A stretch of 64,000 nt of DNA from Luteimicrobium album (GCF_030161555.1 NZ_BSUK01000001.1:248001-312000), one strand, 5' to 3'; shown: positions 18,164-29,802, numbered from the stretch's first letter. Made by a program: numbers and translations. Notes: generated by a model not told the origin, from the letters alone.

Positions 18164-18705
18164 AGATCCGTCACGTTCCGGCGCCTGCAGCAGGCCCTGG
18201 GTGTGACGGCGCCGTCGATCTACTGGCGCTTCGCGAACAAGGAGGCGCTGCTCGGTGCCGTCGCGGACGCCGTCTTGCGCGAGGAGTTCGGCGACGAGCC
18301 GCTCGTGGCCGAACAGCCGTGGGCACCCTGGTTCCGGGGGTCCTGCTGCGCCTGCGCCGCGCGATGCTCGCCTACCCCAACGGCGCCCGCCTCGTCACGG
18401 GCGCGCGGCTCGACCACGCGCCCACCCTCGCCCGGATCTCCGAGGCGGCGCTGACCGGAGCGCTCGCGGCCGGGCTCGACGTCCGGTCGAGCAGCGTGGT
18501 CGTCTACACCGCCCTCCACCTCACGTACGGCCACGTGATCGAGGAGCAGGAGCCGCCGGCGCTCAGCGCGGAGGAGATCGCCGCCGCGCTCGCGCCCTAC
18601 CCGTCGATCCGCCGGGCCGTCGCGCAGAGCGACGTCGACGGCTTCGACGCCGAGCACGCCTTCGCGGCGAGCCTCGACCTCATCCTGCACGACGCGTCGA
18701 CCTGA
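18164..18705 (+). pseudogene. TetR-family regulator lacking its N-terminus
   Basis: The frame begins at RSVTFRRLQQALGVTAPSIY, i.e. helix 2-3 of a TetR HTH (VTAPSIYWRFANKEALL is the recognition helix region), with no start codon and about 25-30 residues missing. It continues through a TetR C-terminal ligand domain to the TGA at 18703. A second defect at GGGGG 18336-18340 is repaired by one extra G (WFRGVLLRLRRAML) and is probably a sequencing error; the missing start is not. Immediately upstream is the antisense NTF2-like fragment. A recombination scar or assembly join at about 18,163 is the simplest reading. Confidence 0.7.
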
Positions 18706-18790
18706 CCCGCCCGCGCGTCCTCGGGGTGGCCTGCCACCCCACATCAGCAGCCGTGTTGTGTTCTGTGCGGTCATGTTGGAAACTGTGTCC

Positions 18791-19581
18791 ATGCTTGCGA
18801 CTGTCCGCCAGGACCGCATCCTCGCCGCGCTCGCCGCGCGCGGCTCGGTGCGGATCACCGACCTCGCCACCGAGCTCGACGTCTCCGACATGACGGTCCG
18901 CCGCGACCTGTCGGAGCTCGCGGGACGCGGCCTCCTGCGCAAGGTGCACGGGGGCGCCGTCGCCGCCGACCAGCACCCCGCGTCGTACGAGCCCGGGTTC
19001 CAGGCCAAGGCCGACCGCGAGGGCGCCGAGAAGGACGCCATCGCCCGCGCCGCCGCCGAGCTCGTCCAGCCCGGCTCCGCCGTCGCCCTGTCGGCCGGCA
19101 CGACGACGCACGCGCTCGCCCGGGTCCTCGCGAGCTCGTCGCGGCTGCGCCCCTCACCGTCGTCACCAACTCGCTCCCGGTAGCGGACACGCTGTTCCGC
19201 ACGGGTGACACGACGGTCACGACCGTGCTCATCGGCGGCGAGCGCACCCCGTCCGACGCGCTCGTCGGGCCGCTCGCCGAAGCCGCCCTCGCGACGCTGC
19301 GCGTCGACGTCGCGTTCCTCGGCGCGCACGGCATCAGCCCGAACGCGGGCCTCACCACCCCCAACCTCGCGGAGTCGGCCACGGACCGCGCGCTCGTCGC
19401 CAGCGCCGCCCAGGTCGTCGTCCTCGCCGACCACACCAAGTGGCGCGCGACCGGGCTCTCCCGCTGGGCCGCGCTGGACGACGTCGACGTCCTCGTGACC
19501 GACGACGGCCTGTCCGAGCCGGACCAGGCCGAGGCCCGCGAGCTCGTGGGCCGGCTCGTGGTCGCGGAGGTGGCCCGGTGA
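18791..19581 (+). CDS. DeoR-family repressor of the galactose operon (one frame break)
   Basis: About 263 residues. The N-terminal winged HTH (RQDRILAALAARGSVRITDLATELDVSDMTVRRDL, continuing RKVHGG) and the C-terminal phosphosugar-sensor domain (AVALSAGTTTHALA, then LIGGERTPSDALVGP and VVLADHTKW) are those of DeoR/GlpR. The frame breaks near 19127-19136; one added base joins ARVLA to ELVAAAPLTVVTNSL. I set the start at the ATG 18791, with GGA ten bases upstream; an in-frame ATG at 18773 would lie within the probable promoter. The stop overlaps the galT start by 4 bases. Autoregulation and control of galTK by a galactose-pathway phosphosugar are likely by context. Confidence 0.85.
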
Positions 19582-20797
19582 GCGCCGCCACCGAGACCGG
19601 AACCACCGGGACCAAGGGCACCCGCACAGCGACGCACCTCGCCGACGGTCGCGAGCTCATCTACTTCGACGACGCACCCCTGCCCGGCGAGGCACCGCGC
19701 GCGCCCCACGCCCTGCACGACCCGCGCCCCCTTCCGGACCGCTTCGCGCCCGTCGACGGCGCGCCGTTCCAGGGCCCCCGCATGCGCCGCGACCCGCTCA
19801 CGGGCGACTGGATCCCCATGGCGACGCACCGCATGAACCGCACGCTCCTCCCGCCCGACGACGCGTGCCCGCTCTGCCCCCGCCGCCCCGGCGCCGACTA
19901 CACCGACGGCGAGGTCCCCGACACCGAGTACGACGTCGCCGTCTTCGAGAACCGCTTCCCGTCCCTGCTCAGCGTGCCGGGCGAGGACCACGGGCCGGAG
20001 TCCGTCGTCGACGCGACCCCCGCCGCGGTGCCGGGTGGACTGTGGCTCGACGCACCGGCTGCGGGCCGCTGCGAGGTCGTGTGCTTCTCGAGCGACCACG
20101 ACGCGTCGCTCGCGTCGCTCGGCGCGCGCCGGGTCCGCACGATCGTCGACGCCTGGGCCGACCGCACCGCCGGGCTGGGAGCGCTCCCGACCACGCGCGA
20201 GGTGTTCGTCTTCGAGAACCACGGGCGCGAGATCGGTGTGACGCTGACCCACCCGCACGGCCAGGTCTACGCCTACCCGTACCTGACGCCGCGCACCGAG
20301 CGGCTGCTCGCGCAGGCCGCGGCGCACCACGAGGCCACCGGCCGGTCGCTCCTGCGCGACGTCCTCGACGCGGAGCTGGCCGACGGCCGCCGCGTCGTGC
20401 TCGAGACCGCGCACTGGGTCGCGTACGTGCCGTTCGCCGCGCGCTGGCCCGTCGAGGTGCATCTGGCGCCGCGCCGTGACGTCCTCGACCTGCCCGGCCT
20501 CACCGACGCCGAGCGCGACGACTTCGCCGCCGCGTATCTGCGCGTCCTCGCGGCGCTGGACCGGTTCTTCGTCAGGCCCGACGGCGGCCCCGTCGCCCTC
20601 CCGTACATCGCGGGCTGGTCCCAGGCCCCCGCCCGGGACCCGCGCCGCGAGCTCGGTCGCCTGCGCCTCGAGGTGTTCTCGGTGCTCCGCGGCGCCGGGA
20701 AGCTCAAGTACCTCGCCGGGTCGGAGTCGGGCGCCGGCGCCTGGATCTCCGACACCACCCCCGAACGCATCGCCGCCCGACTCACGGAGGTCCTCGC

Positions 20798-20801
<4 letters not shown>
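19578..20801 (+). CDS. galT: Galactose-1-phosphate uridylyltransferase
   Basis: A 407-residue GalT of the HIT superfamily. It transfers UMP from UDP-glucose to galactose-1-phosphate in the Leloir pathway. The active-site HPH motif is present (LTHPHGQVYAYPY), with the nucleophilic His the second of the pair. CPLCP near residue 97 supplies the Zn site, and FENRFPSLLSV and ENHGREIGV are family blocks. It starts at the GTG at 19578, overlapping the DeoR stop by 4 bases, and ends 4 bases into galK, so the three genes are translationally coupled. The length is normal for actinobacterial GalT. No galE is in the window. Confidence 0.95.
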
Positions 20802-22057
<1,256 letters not shown>

Positions 22058-22069
22058 CCCCCTCCTCGT

Positions 22070-22097
22070 GAAGCAGGCCTCCCCGGGGGCCTACTTC
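22070..22097. terminator. Bidirectional hairpin after galK
   Basis: GAAGCAGGCCTCCC (22070-22083) pairs with GGGGGCCTACTTC (22085-22097) with one or two mismatches. It includes the stop codon of the facing ArsR-type gene. Its right half matches the hairpin at 12617-12649, so it belongs to a repeated terminator family. Confidence 0.65.
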
Positions 22098-22668
22098 GCG
22101 GGAGGCGGCGGGGGCCGGCGGCGCGACGGCGCTGGGCGTCCTCGTAGAACGCGTAGAAGACGGCGTAGGGCTCGCCGCCGGGGTCGGGCTCCCGGTCGGC
22201 GTACTCCTGGAAGAGCGCGACGACGCGCTCGGTGAGCTCGGCGCGGCCCGCCTCGTCGAGGCGCAGGCCCAGGCGGACGAGCTGGGTGGACTCGGGCGGC
22301 GCCTCGCCGACCTCCTCGACGAACGCCTCGACCAGCACGGGGTACTGGGACGGGGGCAGCGGCGTGAGCCACGAGCGCCCGGTCGCGAGGTACGGGACCT
22401 CGCGGGACCCGCGTGGGCCCTCGCGTTCGGGCAGGGCAGCCAGGAAGCCGCGCGCGACGAGCGTGCGGACGTGGTGGAGCATGCTGCCCGGGTTCCGCCC
22501 CAGCGCGTGCGCGATCTCCTTGTTGGTGCGCGGCTCGTCGAGGCACAGCCGCAGGATCCGCAGACGCAGGGCCGAGGCGAGGGCGCGCGCGTCGGCGTCG
22601 GGGTCCGGGTCCGGGTCGGGTTCCGGGACGGGGCCGAGCCCGAGTGCTCTCCATGCCGACGTCGTCAT
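22091..22668 (-). CDS. ArsR/winged-helix transcriptional regulator (frame break at C-terminus)
   Basis: About 192 residues. A short Asp/Pro repeat (DPDPDPDAD) precedes a winged HTH (LASALRLRILRLCLDEPRTNKEIAHALGRNPGSMLHHVRTLVARGFL), then a conserved helical C-terminal domain (VFYAFYEDAQRRR). In the raw frame the protein would run on; one extra C in the run at 22110-22114 gives the natural end AAGPPPPPAK and a TAG at 22091. It starts at the ATG at 22668 (a second ATG lies at 22677). It is divergent from the MFS transporter with a palindrome between them, so it very likely represses that transporter and itself. Confidence 0.8.
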
Positions 22669-22683
22669 ACCCCTCATCCTACC

Positions 22684-22701
22684 GATTGACTTTTCTCAAT
22701 C
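22684..22701. promoter_or_regulatory. Operator palindrome GATTGA-N6-TCAATC
   Basis: A perfect inverted repeat with 6-bp arms (22684-22689 and 22696-22701) lies between the two divergent start codons. The plus-strand reading contains TTGACT, a candidate -35 for the transporter, inside the left arm. This geometry suits steric repression by the dimeric winged-helix regulator. Confidence 0.65.
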
Positions 22702-22721
22702 AGTCGCGCCACGATGGGCCG

Positions 22722-24012
22722 GTGAGCACCGAGACCCCCGCCCGACGCCGCTCCCTCGCCCGGCACCCCGACTTCCGCGCGCTCTGGGCCGGCGACGCGT
22801 TCGGCCAGCTCGGCGCCCAGCTCGCCATGCTCGCGATCCCCGTCCTCGCCGTGAACACGCTCGCCGCGAGCGCGTGGGAGATGGGTGCGCTCACCGCTGC
22901 CGAGTCCGCGGCGTTCCTGCTCATCGGACTGCCCGCCGGCGCCTGGGTCGACCGCCTGCGCAAGCGGCGCGTCCTCATCGGGGCCGACCTCGTCCGCGCG
23001 ACCGTCCTCGCGGTCGTCGTCGCGTGCGCGCTCACCGACACCCTCACCATGCCGATCCTCTACGCGGCCGCGCTCGTGATGAGCTGCGCGACCGTGTTCT
23101 TCGACGTCGCCCACCAGAGCTACGTTCCCTCCTCGTCGGGCTCGACCACGTCGTCGAGGGGAACGCCAAGCTGCAGGCCACCGCGTCCGTCGCACAGGTC
23201 GCCGGACCGGCGCTCGGCGGCCAGCTCCTCCGGATCGTCTCCGCGGGTGCCGTCGTCGGGGTCAACGTGGTGACCTACCTGCTGTCCGTGGTCTTCGTGT
23301 CCCGGATCCGCGCCGTCGAGGAGCTGCCCCCGCGCGAGGAGCGCAAGCCGATCCTCCACGAGATCCGCGAAGGGCTCGCGTTCGTCGTGCACCAGCCGCT
23401 GCTCGTCCGCATGGTCGCGTGCACGTCGATCGGGAACCTCGGCTGGTCCGTCATCAGCGCGCTCGAGACCCTGTTCGTCCTGCGCACGCTCGGGCTCAGT
23501 CCGGCCGCCCTCGGGACGGCGCTCTCCGCGGCGTCCGTCGGCGGCCTGCTCGGCGCGCTCGCCGGGGAGAGGGCGGCGCGGCTCGTCGGCGAGGCACGCC
23601 TGATCCCCGTGTCCGCCGTCGCGATGGTCGCGCCGGGCGTCCTCATCCCCTCGCCGGCACCCTGCCCTGGCCGCCCGTCGCGAGCCTGATCGTCGGGCTC
23701 GGGCTCACGTTCTTCGCGATGGTCGTCTACAACATCGCGACCGTGAGCTTCCGCCAGCGGCTGTGCCCGCCCCGTCTGCTCGGGCGCATGAACGCGTCGG
23801 TCCGGTTCATCGTCTGGGGGTCCATGCCGATCGGCGGCCTGCTGGGTGGCTGGCTCGGTGCGTGGCTCGGCGTCGTCCCGGCCCTGTGGGTCGGGGTGGG
23901 AATCTCGGCCGCCTCGAGCCTGCCCGTCGTGCTCTCACCGCTCCTCACCATGACCGCCCTCCCCCGCTACGAGGAGGAGCCGGCCACGGAGCCCGAGCCT
24001 CAGACGTCGTAG
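22722..24012 (+). CDS. MFS transporter (two frame breaks)
   Basis: About 430 residues, 12 predicted membrane helices, of the multidrug/enterobactin-exporter-like branch of the major facilitator superfamily (HPDFRALWAGDAFGQLGAQLAMLAIPVLAV; WVDRLRKRRVLIGADLVRA is the loop 2-3 motif). The frame breaks near 23127-23132 (extra C gives SYVPSLVGLDHVVEGNAKL) and at CCCC 23647-23650 (extra C gives VLIPLAGTLPWPPVASLIVG). It starts at the GTG at 22722, has a candidate repressor operator 21 bp upstream, and overlaps the 3' end of the exonuclease gene by 13 bp. The exported substrate is unknown. Confidence 0.85.
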
Positions 24013-24821
24013 GTCGCGACCACCGGCGCGTGGTCGGAGAACCGCGCCTCATAGGTCTCGGCGCGGTCCACTTCGACCGACTTCGCCCGGGCTGCGAGAG
24101 CCGGCGTCGCGAGCTGGTAGTCGATCCGCCAGCCCGAGTCGTTGACGAACGCCTGCCCGCGCCACGACCACCAGGTGTAGGGGCCTTCGACGTCGCCCGC
24201 GAACCGGCGGCCGAGGTCGACCCAGCCGAGGTCGTCGAACCAACGGTCCAGGTAGGCACGTTCCTCGGGCAGGAAGCCCGCGGCCTTCTTGTTGCCGCGC
24301 CAGTTCTTGAGGTCGGCCTCGTGGTGGGCGATGTTGAGGTCCCCGGCGACGACGGCGAGCCGCTCGGGGTCCGCGACGAGCTCGCCGAGCCGCGCGGTGA
24401 CCTTCTCGAGGTAGGCGTACTTCTCGTCCATCTTCGGTGTCCCCGCGGTGCCCGAGTGGATGTACGCCGAGACGAGGGTCACGGCCTCCGCACAGCCCGG
24501 GACCTCGACGTCGACCTCGACCCAGCGGCCCGTGTCGACGGGCGGCTCCGCCGCTCCGTCCGGGTGCAGGTGCTCGAGCCCCACGCGCACCGCGGACACC
24601 GGGAGCCGGGACAGCACTGCGACGCCGGCGCGGCCCTTGAGGTCGCTCGCCTGGTGCGCGACGTGCCAGCCCTCGGGGAAGAACCCGTCGAGGATCTCGT
24701 CGGTCGCGCGGACCTCCTGCAGGAGCAGGACGTCCGGCGCGCGGCCGGCGAGCCAGTCGAGCATGCCGCGCTTCACGGCGGCACGGATTCCATTGACGTT
24801 GACGGTGGCGACGGTCAGCAC
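24000..24821 (-). CDS. xth: Exodeoxyribonuclease III (AP endonuclease family 1)
   Basis: A 273-residue EEP-fold nuclease that cleaves abasic sites and degrades 3' ends in base-excision repair. Visible family blocks are TVNVNGIRAAVKRG (catalytic Asn), LLLQEVRATD (metal Glu), YIHSGTAGTPKMDEKYAYLEK, VVAGDLNIAHHEADLKNW (Asp/Asn pair), YTWWSWRGQAFVNDSGWRIDY and the terminal FSDHAPVVATY (Asp-His pair). It starts at the GTG at 24819-24821 (VLTVATVNVNGI), because the longer open frame reads into the upstream hairpin. It converges with the MFS gene. Confidence 0.93.
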   Translation of the reverse strand: MLTVATVNVNGIRAAVKRGMLDWLAGRAPDVLLLQEVRATDEILDGFFPEGWHVAHQASDLKGRAGVAVLSRLPVSAVRVGLEHLHPDGAAEPPVDTGRWVEVDVEVPGCAEAVTLVSAYIHSGTAGTPKMDEKYAYLEKVTARLGELVADPERLAVVAGDLNIAHHEADLKNWRGNKKAAGFLPEERAYLDRWFDDLGWVDLGRRFAGDVEGPYTWWSWRGQAFVNDSGWRIDYQLATPALAARAKSVEVDRAETYEARFSDHAPVVATYDV

Positions 24822-24853
24822 CGGGACATCCTCTCCTACGCCCCTGACAACGC

Positions 24854-24914
24854 CGTGAGTGCGGGACTTTTGTGCGACACGCCGGGCGTGTCGCACAAAA
24901 GTTCCGCACTCACG
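24854..24914. terminator. Very long near-perfect hairpin overlapping the TPR-gene stop
   Basis: 29-bp arms (24854-24882 and 24886-24914) pair with a single mismatch around a 3-base loop; the core is CTTTTGTGCGACACG. The TPR gene stop codon (24910-24912) lies inside the right arm. It separates that gene from xth on the same strand. Confidence 0.75.
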
Positions 24915-27864
24915 GGAGGCTCGGGCGGGCGGTGGTGGCCCGGCCCGCAGCGCTCTCGGCGGCCTCGCGCTCCTGGGCCGCCTCCGCCGTCCGGCCGAGG
25001 CGCTCGAGGACGTCCGCGAGCTCGAGGCGCGTCACGGCCTCGCCGTCCGCCTCGCCGGCAGCGGCGAACTGGTCGGCGGCGGACCGGTAGACGGCGGCCG
25101 CCTCGTCCTCGCGCGTCGCCTCGAGCAGCGCCCGGGCCGCGAACAGCAGCGAGCCGGCCCCGCTGCGGGCGTCGCCCGTCTCGGCGAACAGGTCGGACGC
25201 CTCGAGCGCGGCCGCGACGGCCTCGTCGAGGTGGTCGAGGGCGACGAGGGAACGGGCCCGGGAGTCCGTGACGTCGGCCACGAGCCACGAGGCGTCGTGG
25301 CGTCGCGCCAGGTCGAGCACCGCGTCGAGGTCCTGCAGGCCCGCCGGGTCGCCGTCGGCGCAGCGCGCGCCCGAGCAGGTGCAGGACGTCGACGAGCAGG
25401 CCGAGCTGCTCGGCCTCGCGCGCCTGCGCCACCGCCGGCTCGAGCAGCTCGACGGCGTCGCGCGCGTACCCGGCCTGGAAGTGGAGCGTCCCGTTGGCGA
25501 GCCGCACCCGCGCCGCGCCGACCTCCGCGTCGTCCTCCTCGAACAGGTCGACGGCCCGCGACCAGGCGGACGCCGCGGCGCCGGGCTCGTCCGCGTCGTG
25601 CGACGCGTGCCCGAGCGCCTCGAGCGTCTCGGCCCGTGCCGCCGGGGGTGCGCCGTCCGCCTCCTCCTGGTCCAGCACGGTCTGCAGCACCTCGACGGCC
25701 TCGGCCGCCGCTCCGACCGCCGCGAGCTGTCGCCCGAGCGCGTACCGCGCGCCGACGACGCGCGGGGACTCGGCGAGCTCCGCCTGTCGCACGGCGAGCC
25801 GCAGCCGCGCGACGGCCTCGTGCGGGCGCTCGAGGTCGGCGAGGATCGCCGCTCCGAGCATCGCGGCGTCGGTCGCACGCTCGCGGGCGCCGAGCGCGAG
25901 GTCGAGCTCGAGCGTCGCCGACGCGTCGGCGAGCCCCCGGTCGAGGTCGCCCGCCCCGGCCCGCAGGCGGGCACGCAGGCGGTGCGCGTCGGCGAGCCGG
26001 GCGCGGTTGCTGCCGGGCGCGGCGTGCAGCGACGCGACGAGCTCGTCGAGCGCCGCCAGCGCCTGCTCTCCGCCCGACGGTCCGGCGCCACCCGGCGCGC
26101 CGGGCTCGGCCGGGGCGCTCTGCGCGAGCGACAGCGCCAGCACGAACGTCGCCCCCTCCCACAGCTCGTCGACGCGCTCGGCACCGCGCGGAGCGAGGAC
26201 TGTCGCCCGGCGAGCCGCCTCCACGATCTGGGGGCCGACGACCGCCGCATCGCCGTCGTCCTCGGCCGACCGCCCGAGCAGGACCGCGAGCGTGAGGGAC
26301 GCGTCGGCGGCCGCCGCGGGCTCGCCCGCCGCCTGCGCCGCCTGCGTCTCGGCCTCGAGCCGGGCTACGTCGTCGGGCACCGCGGTGCCGAAGAGCACGA
26401 GGCCGAGTCGCTCCTCGAGGTCCGCCTGGTACGCCTGCCCGGAGGCGCGCAGCGCCGCGATGCGCTCGGCGAGCACGAGCCGCGCGTCGTCGTGGTGCTC
26501 AGCGGTCACGAGGATCCCGAGCTGGGTGCCGAGGAGCGCGGCGCGCTCCCTGGCGCCGGCGATCGCCAGGCCACGGTCGACCGCGGCCAGCGCGCCGACC
26601 ACGTCCCCGACGATCGCCCGCTCGCGGGCCCGGACGCCCCAGCCGCGTGCGTCCGCCGGGTCGGGATCGGGCACGACGACGGGGGCCGGCGCGGGCGCGT
26701 CCGTCTCGACGGGCACCTCGTACCGCTCGTCTCCGAGCGCGCGGAACCAGGCCAGCCGGCCGGCGAAGTGGTCGTTCCCGTTGCGGGTGTCGAACGCCTC
26801 GGCGATCCGGGCCGCCGCCGCCCACGCGCGGGGCGCGAGCTCGGCGGCGCTCCAGCGCCCCTCGTGCTCCCCCACGAAAGGCGCGAGCTCCGCCCCGTCC
26901 GAACCCCGGACGGGGGCGTCGCCGTGACCTGCCGTCGCCACGGCGTCGAGCAGCAGCGCGGCGGACGCGAGCGCCTCGAAGTGCTCGAGCGCGTTGAGGC
27001 CGTCGTGCCCGAACCACGGCAGGTGCCGCTCGAGCATCGACAGGCCGCGCGCCTCGTTGCCGGTGATCGCACAGAACGCCAGGTGCCGCGCGACGATGCC
27101 GAGGTTGCCGGCGTTCCCGCGGGCGTCCCGGTAGCTGCGCAGGTGCGCGGCGCGGGCGTCGTCGAACCGGCCCGCCCGCAGCATCGGGACGAGCGCCTGC
27201 GACAGCGCCCGCTCGGGCTCCTCGCCGCACGCGTACCCCTCGGTGACCATCTCGTCGTACAGGCGCAGCGCCTCGTCCTCCCGCCCGACCGCGGCGAGCC
27301 AGTCCGCGGTCTCGGAGCGCACGCACGCGTCGCAGTGGCTGTACTCGTCGTCGGGGGTGACCTGCAGCTCGGCGTACGCGGCCTCGGCCTCGTCGGCCCA
27401 GCCGTTCGCCGCGGCCGCGCCGAAGCGCGCCATCACGACGCCGCTGCGCCCCACCCCGGCCCGGTCGTACCGCTGCGCCATGTCGTCGAGGACCGCGTGG
27501 ATCTGCTCGGCCGGGAAGACCGGGTTGAGGGACAGCGCGCCCGACATCCACTTGTAGTGCCACAGCAGGTCCCCGCCGATCTCGGGGCCCGACGTCGGGA
27601 AGCGCTCGGGGTCCCGGTCGTGCATGCCCACGCACCACGCGAACGACGACAGCACCGTGTCGGTGTCCCCCGTCATGTTCGCCGACGCGGTGAGGCGCAT
27701 GCGGGCGCGGTACTCCCGGACCTCGTCCTCCCCTCGACGGCGAGCGCGAGCGCCTGGTCGAGCAGCGCGCGCTCGTGCGGCCCGAACGGCGTCTGGTCGA
27801 CCTCCTCGAGCAGGGCGTCGATCCGGCGTCCGGCGGCCTCGGCGTCGGAGGCGTGCGTCGTCAT
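24910..27864 (-). CDS. Large TPR-repeat protein paired with HSP90 (two frame breaks)
   Basis: About 985 residues built of helical tetratricopeptide-like repeats with no enzymatic motif. The first 300 residues contain a pattern of W/H/C-containing repeats (SHCDACVRSETADWLAAVGREDEALRLYDEM is typical). The C-terminal half has more regular TPRs (GARYALGRQLAAVGAAAEAVEVLQ). The frame breaks at CCCC 27730-27733 (extra base gives AVEGEDEVREYRARMRL) and in the GCGCGC run 25363-25372 (two bases short; repair gives LLGRARCADGDPAG). It starts at the ATG at 27864 with AAGGA upstream, 55 bp after the HSP90 stop, so it is co-transcribed with it. A co-chaperone or client-scaffold role is an inference from this pairing. 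Confidence 0.8.
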
Positions 27865-27919
27865 GGTTGCGGTCATTCCTTCGGTTCGGTGCGGTGCGTC
27901 GTCGGGTGCGGGGTGCGGC

Positions 27920-29761
27920 TCAGTGCGCGGCGCTGAGCTGGACGAGGTCGGTCAGTGCGCCGGTGAGCAGCGCGCGGTCTCCCGGCCGCAGCGGCCGGTG
28001 CCCGGCGAGCAGCGCCTGCACGTACAGGAGCTGGGCGGTCCGGGCGAGGACGGCGTCGTCGTCGGTCGCGGCGAGGGTCCGGACGAGCGGGCTGGACCAG
28101 TTGAGGCAGAGCCGGGGCCGGGTGGGCGCCGCGGGACCGCCGCCCGGCGCGGCCTCCGACGCCTTGCCGAGCACGCCCGCCCACAGGCTCGGCGCGACCC
28201 GGCGCGCGGCCCCGCGGTCGACCGCGCGCAGCGCGTCGCGGCCCGCCAGGTACAGGGCGGGCACGTCCGCGGGCTCGTACCGGCGCACGACGACGTCGCA
28301 CCCGACGGCGTCCAGGACGGTGCCCGCGCGGTCCTCGAGCCGGGCGACGGTGGCGCGGTCGTCGAGAGGGGGCACGTCGAGGGCGTCGAGCGCGTCCTCG
28401 ACGGTCGCGCGCGCGACGCGCACGCCGTCGAAGACGTCGGGCAGGCGCCGCACCACGTCGGCGTCGTGGACGTAGCCGCCGTTGACGACGGGCCGGTCCG
28501 GCGGGGCGAGCGCGGCGACCTGCCGGAACTCGTCGACGGTCTCGGTGTAGCGGACCTCGGGGTACCGGGTGACGAGCTCGTCGACCGTGAGCACGCCCAC
28601 GGACGTCTCGAGGCGGAGCCAGCGCAGGACGAACGAGGCGAGCTCGTCGTCGTGCACGACGAGGCCCTTGAGCGAGCGCTCGTGCACCGCCACGAACTCG
28701 GCGAGCCGCGCGGGTCGGCGCAGCCCGAGGTCGAGGACCCAGCGGCGCACGGCGGCGCCGAGCTCGGCCCGCGTGTGCTCGAGCGCGTCGTCCTCGACGA
28801 GCGCCTCGCGGGACGCGGTGGGGCGCAGACCGGTCGTGTCGACGACGGCCCGGACGAAGAACGCCCAGTCGGGCAGCAGCCCGTCCCAGCGCTCGTCGAG
28901 GAGCATGCCGCCGAGGTGCACGACGCTCGCCTGCCGTGCCCCGGGCGGCGGCGCGAACGGCAGGACGTAGGCGGTGCCGCGCGTGCCGGTCGCGGGGACG
29001 GAGAGCTCGATCGCGTCGAACGGCTCGGCTCCGACGAGGTCGCGCCCGAACGCGCGGACCTGCTCGGCGAGGTCGGCCCGCCGCTCCCCCGTGGCCGCGA
29101 ACACCGGCTCCTGCGTGACGGTCTCCCAGGCGCCGTCGGGCCGCTCGACCCGGACCGGCACGTCGAGGAACCGCGCGTACGTGCGTGCGAGGCCGAGCGC
29201 GCCGTCGTGGTCGAGGAGGGCGACGTCGTCGGGCCGGGCGGTGAGCCGGACCTCGTTGCCGACGGGGACCCCGGCCGCCTCGTCGCCGGTCAGCTCGCGC
29301 ACGGAGAACGTGCCCTCCGCGCTGCCGACCCACTCGACGGGCGGAGCACCCGTGGCCGAGCGCGACCGCACGACGATCTCGTCGGTCACCATGAAGCAGC
29401 TCAGGAGGCCGATCCCGAACCGGCCGAGGAGCCCTTCGCGCGGCAGGTCGAGCAGGTCGCGCTTGGAGCTGCGCCCGACGGTCGCCAGGAGGTCCCCGAC
29501 CTCGGCCGCGGTCAGCCCGGCGCCGTCGTCGACGACGCGCAGCACGCCGCCCGGACCGCCGGTCGGGTGGATGCGCACCTCCCACGGGCGGCCCGCGCCG
29601 TCGGGCTCGAGGTCCGCGCGGGCGCGGACGGCGTCGCGGGCGTTCTGGACGAGCTCACGCAGGTACACGCGCGGCCCGGAGTACAGGTGCCGGCCCAGGA
29701 GGTCGACGACGCCACGGAGGTCGACCTGGAAGGGACGGGTGGCGGGCGTGGTCTCGGTCAT
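27920..29761 (-). CDS. HSP90-family ATPase (HtpG-like)
   Basis: A 613-residue GHKL ATPase and chaperone. The Bergerat ATP site is intact: N-box YLRELVQNARDAV, G1 box VVDDGAGLT, and the lid with GLLGRFGIGLLSCFMV. A middle domain (about 225-430, with YVLPFAPPPGARQASVVHLGGMLLD) and a C-terminal dimerisation region follow. It is clearly diverged from canonical HtpG and matches the short actinobacterial 'HSP90 family protein' group. The C-terminus ends ALTDLVQLSAAH, with no MEEVD TPR-docking tail. It starts at the ATG at 29761 (a GTG precedes it directly). The gene downstream is the giant TPR protein, a conserved-looking pair. Confidence 0.9.
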   Translation of the reverse strand: MTETTPATRPFQVDLRGVVDLLGRHLYSGPRVYLRELVQNARDAVRARADLEPDGAGRPWEVRIHPTGGPGGVLRVVDDGAGLTAAEVGDLLATVGRSSKRDLLDLPREGLLGRFGIGLLSCFMVTDEIVVRSRSATGAPPVEWVGSAEGTFSVRELTGDEAAGVPVGNEVRLTARPDDVALLDHDGALGLARTYARFLDVPVRVERPDGAWETVTQEPVFAATGERRADLAEQVRAFGRDLVGAEPFDAIELSVPATGTRGTAYVLPFAPPPGARQASVVHLGGMLLDERWDGLLPDWAFFVRAVVDTTGLRPTASREALVEDDALEHTRAELGAAVRRWVLDLGLRRPARLAEFVAVHERSLKGLVVHDDELASFVLRWLRLETSVGVLTVDELVTRYPEVRYTETVDEFRQVAALAPPDRPVVNGGYVHDADVVRRLPDVFDGVRVARATVEDALDALDVPPLDDRATVARLEDRAGTVLDAVGCDVVVRRYEPADVPALYLAGRDALRAVDRGAARRVAPSLWAGVLGKASEAAPGGGPAAPTRPRLCLNWSSPLVRTLAATDDDAVLARTAQLLYVQALLAGHRPLRPGDRALLTGALTDLVQLSAAH

Positions 29762-29802
29762 CACGGTCGATCCTGCCAGACGCGACCCACACCCCGGAAA
29801 AG

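Noticed and set aside
24845..24858. TGACAACGCCGTGA, resembling the mannan-regulon operator
   Set aside because: The right half-site is degraded, and it sits beside the long hairpin ahead of exonuclease III, a gene with no link to the regulon.
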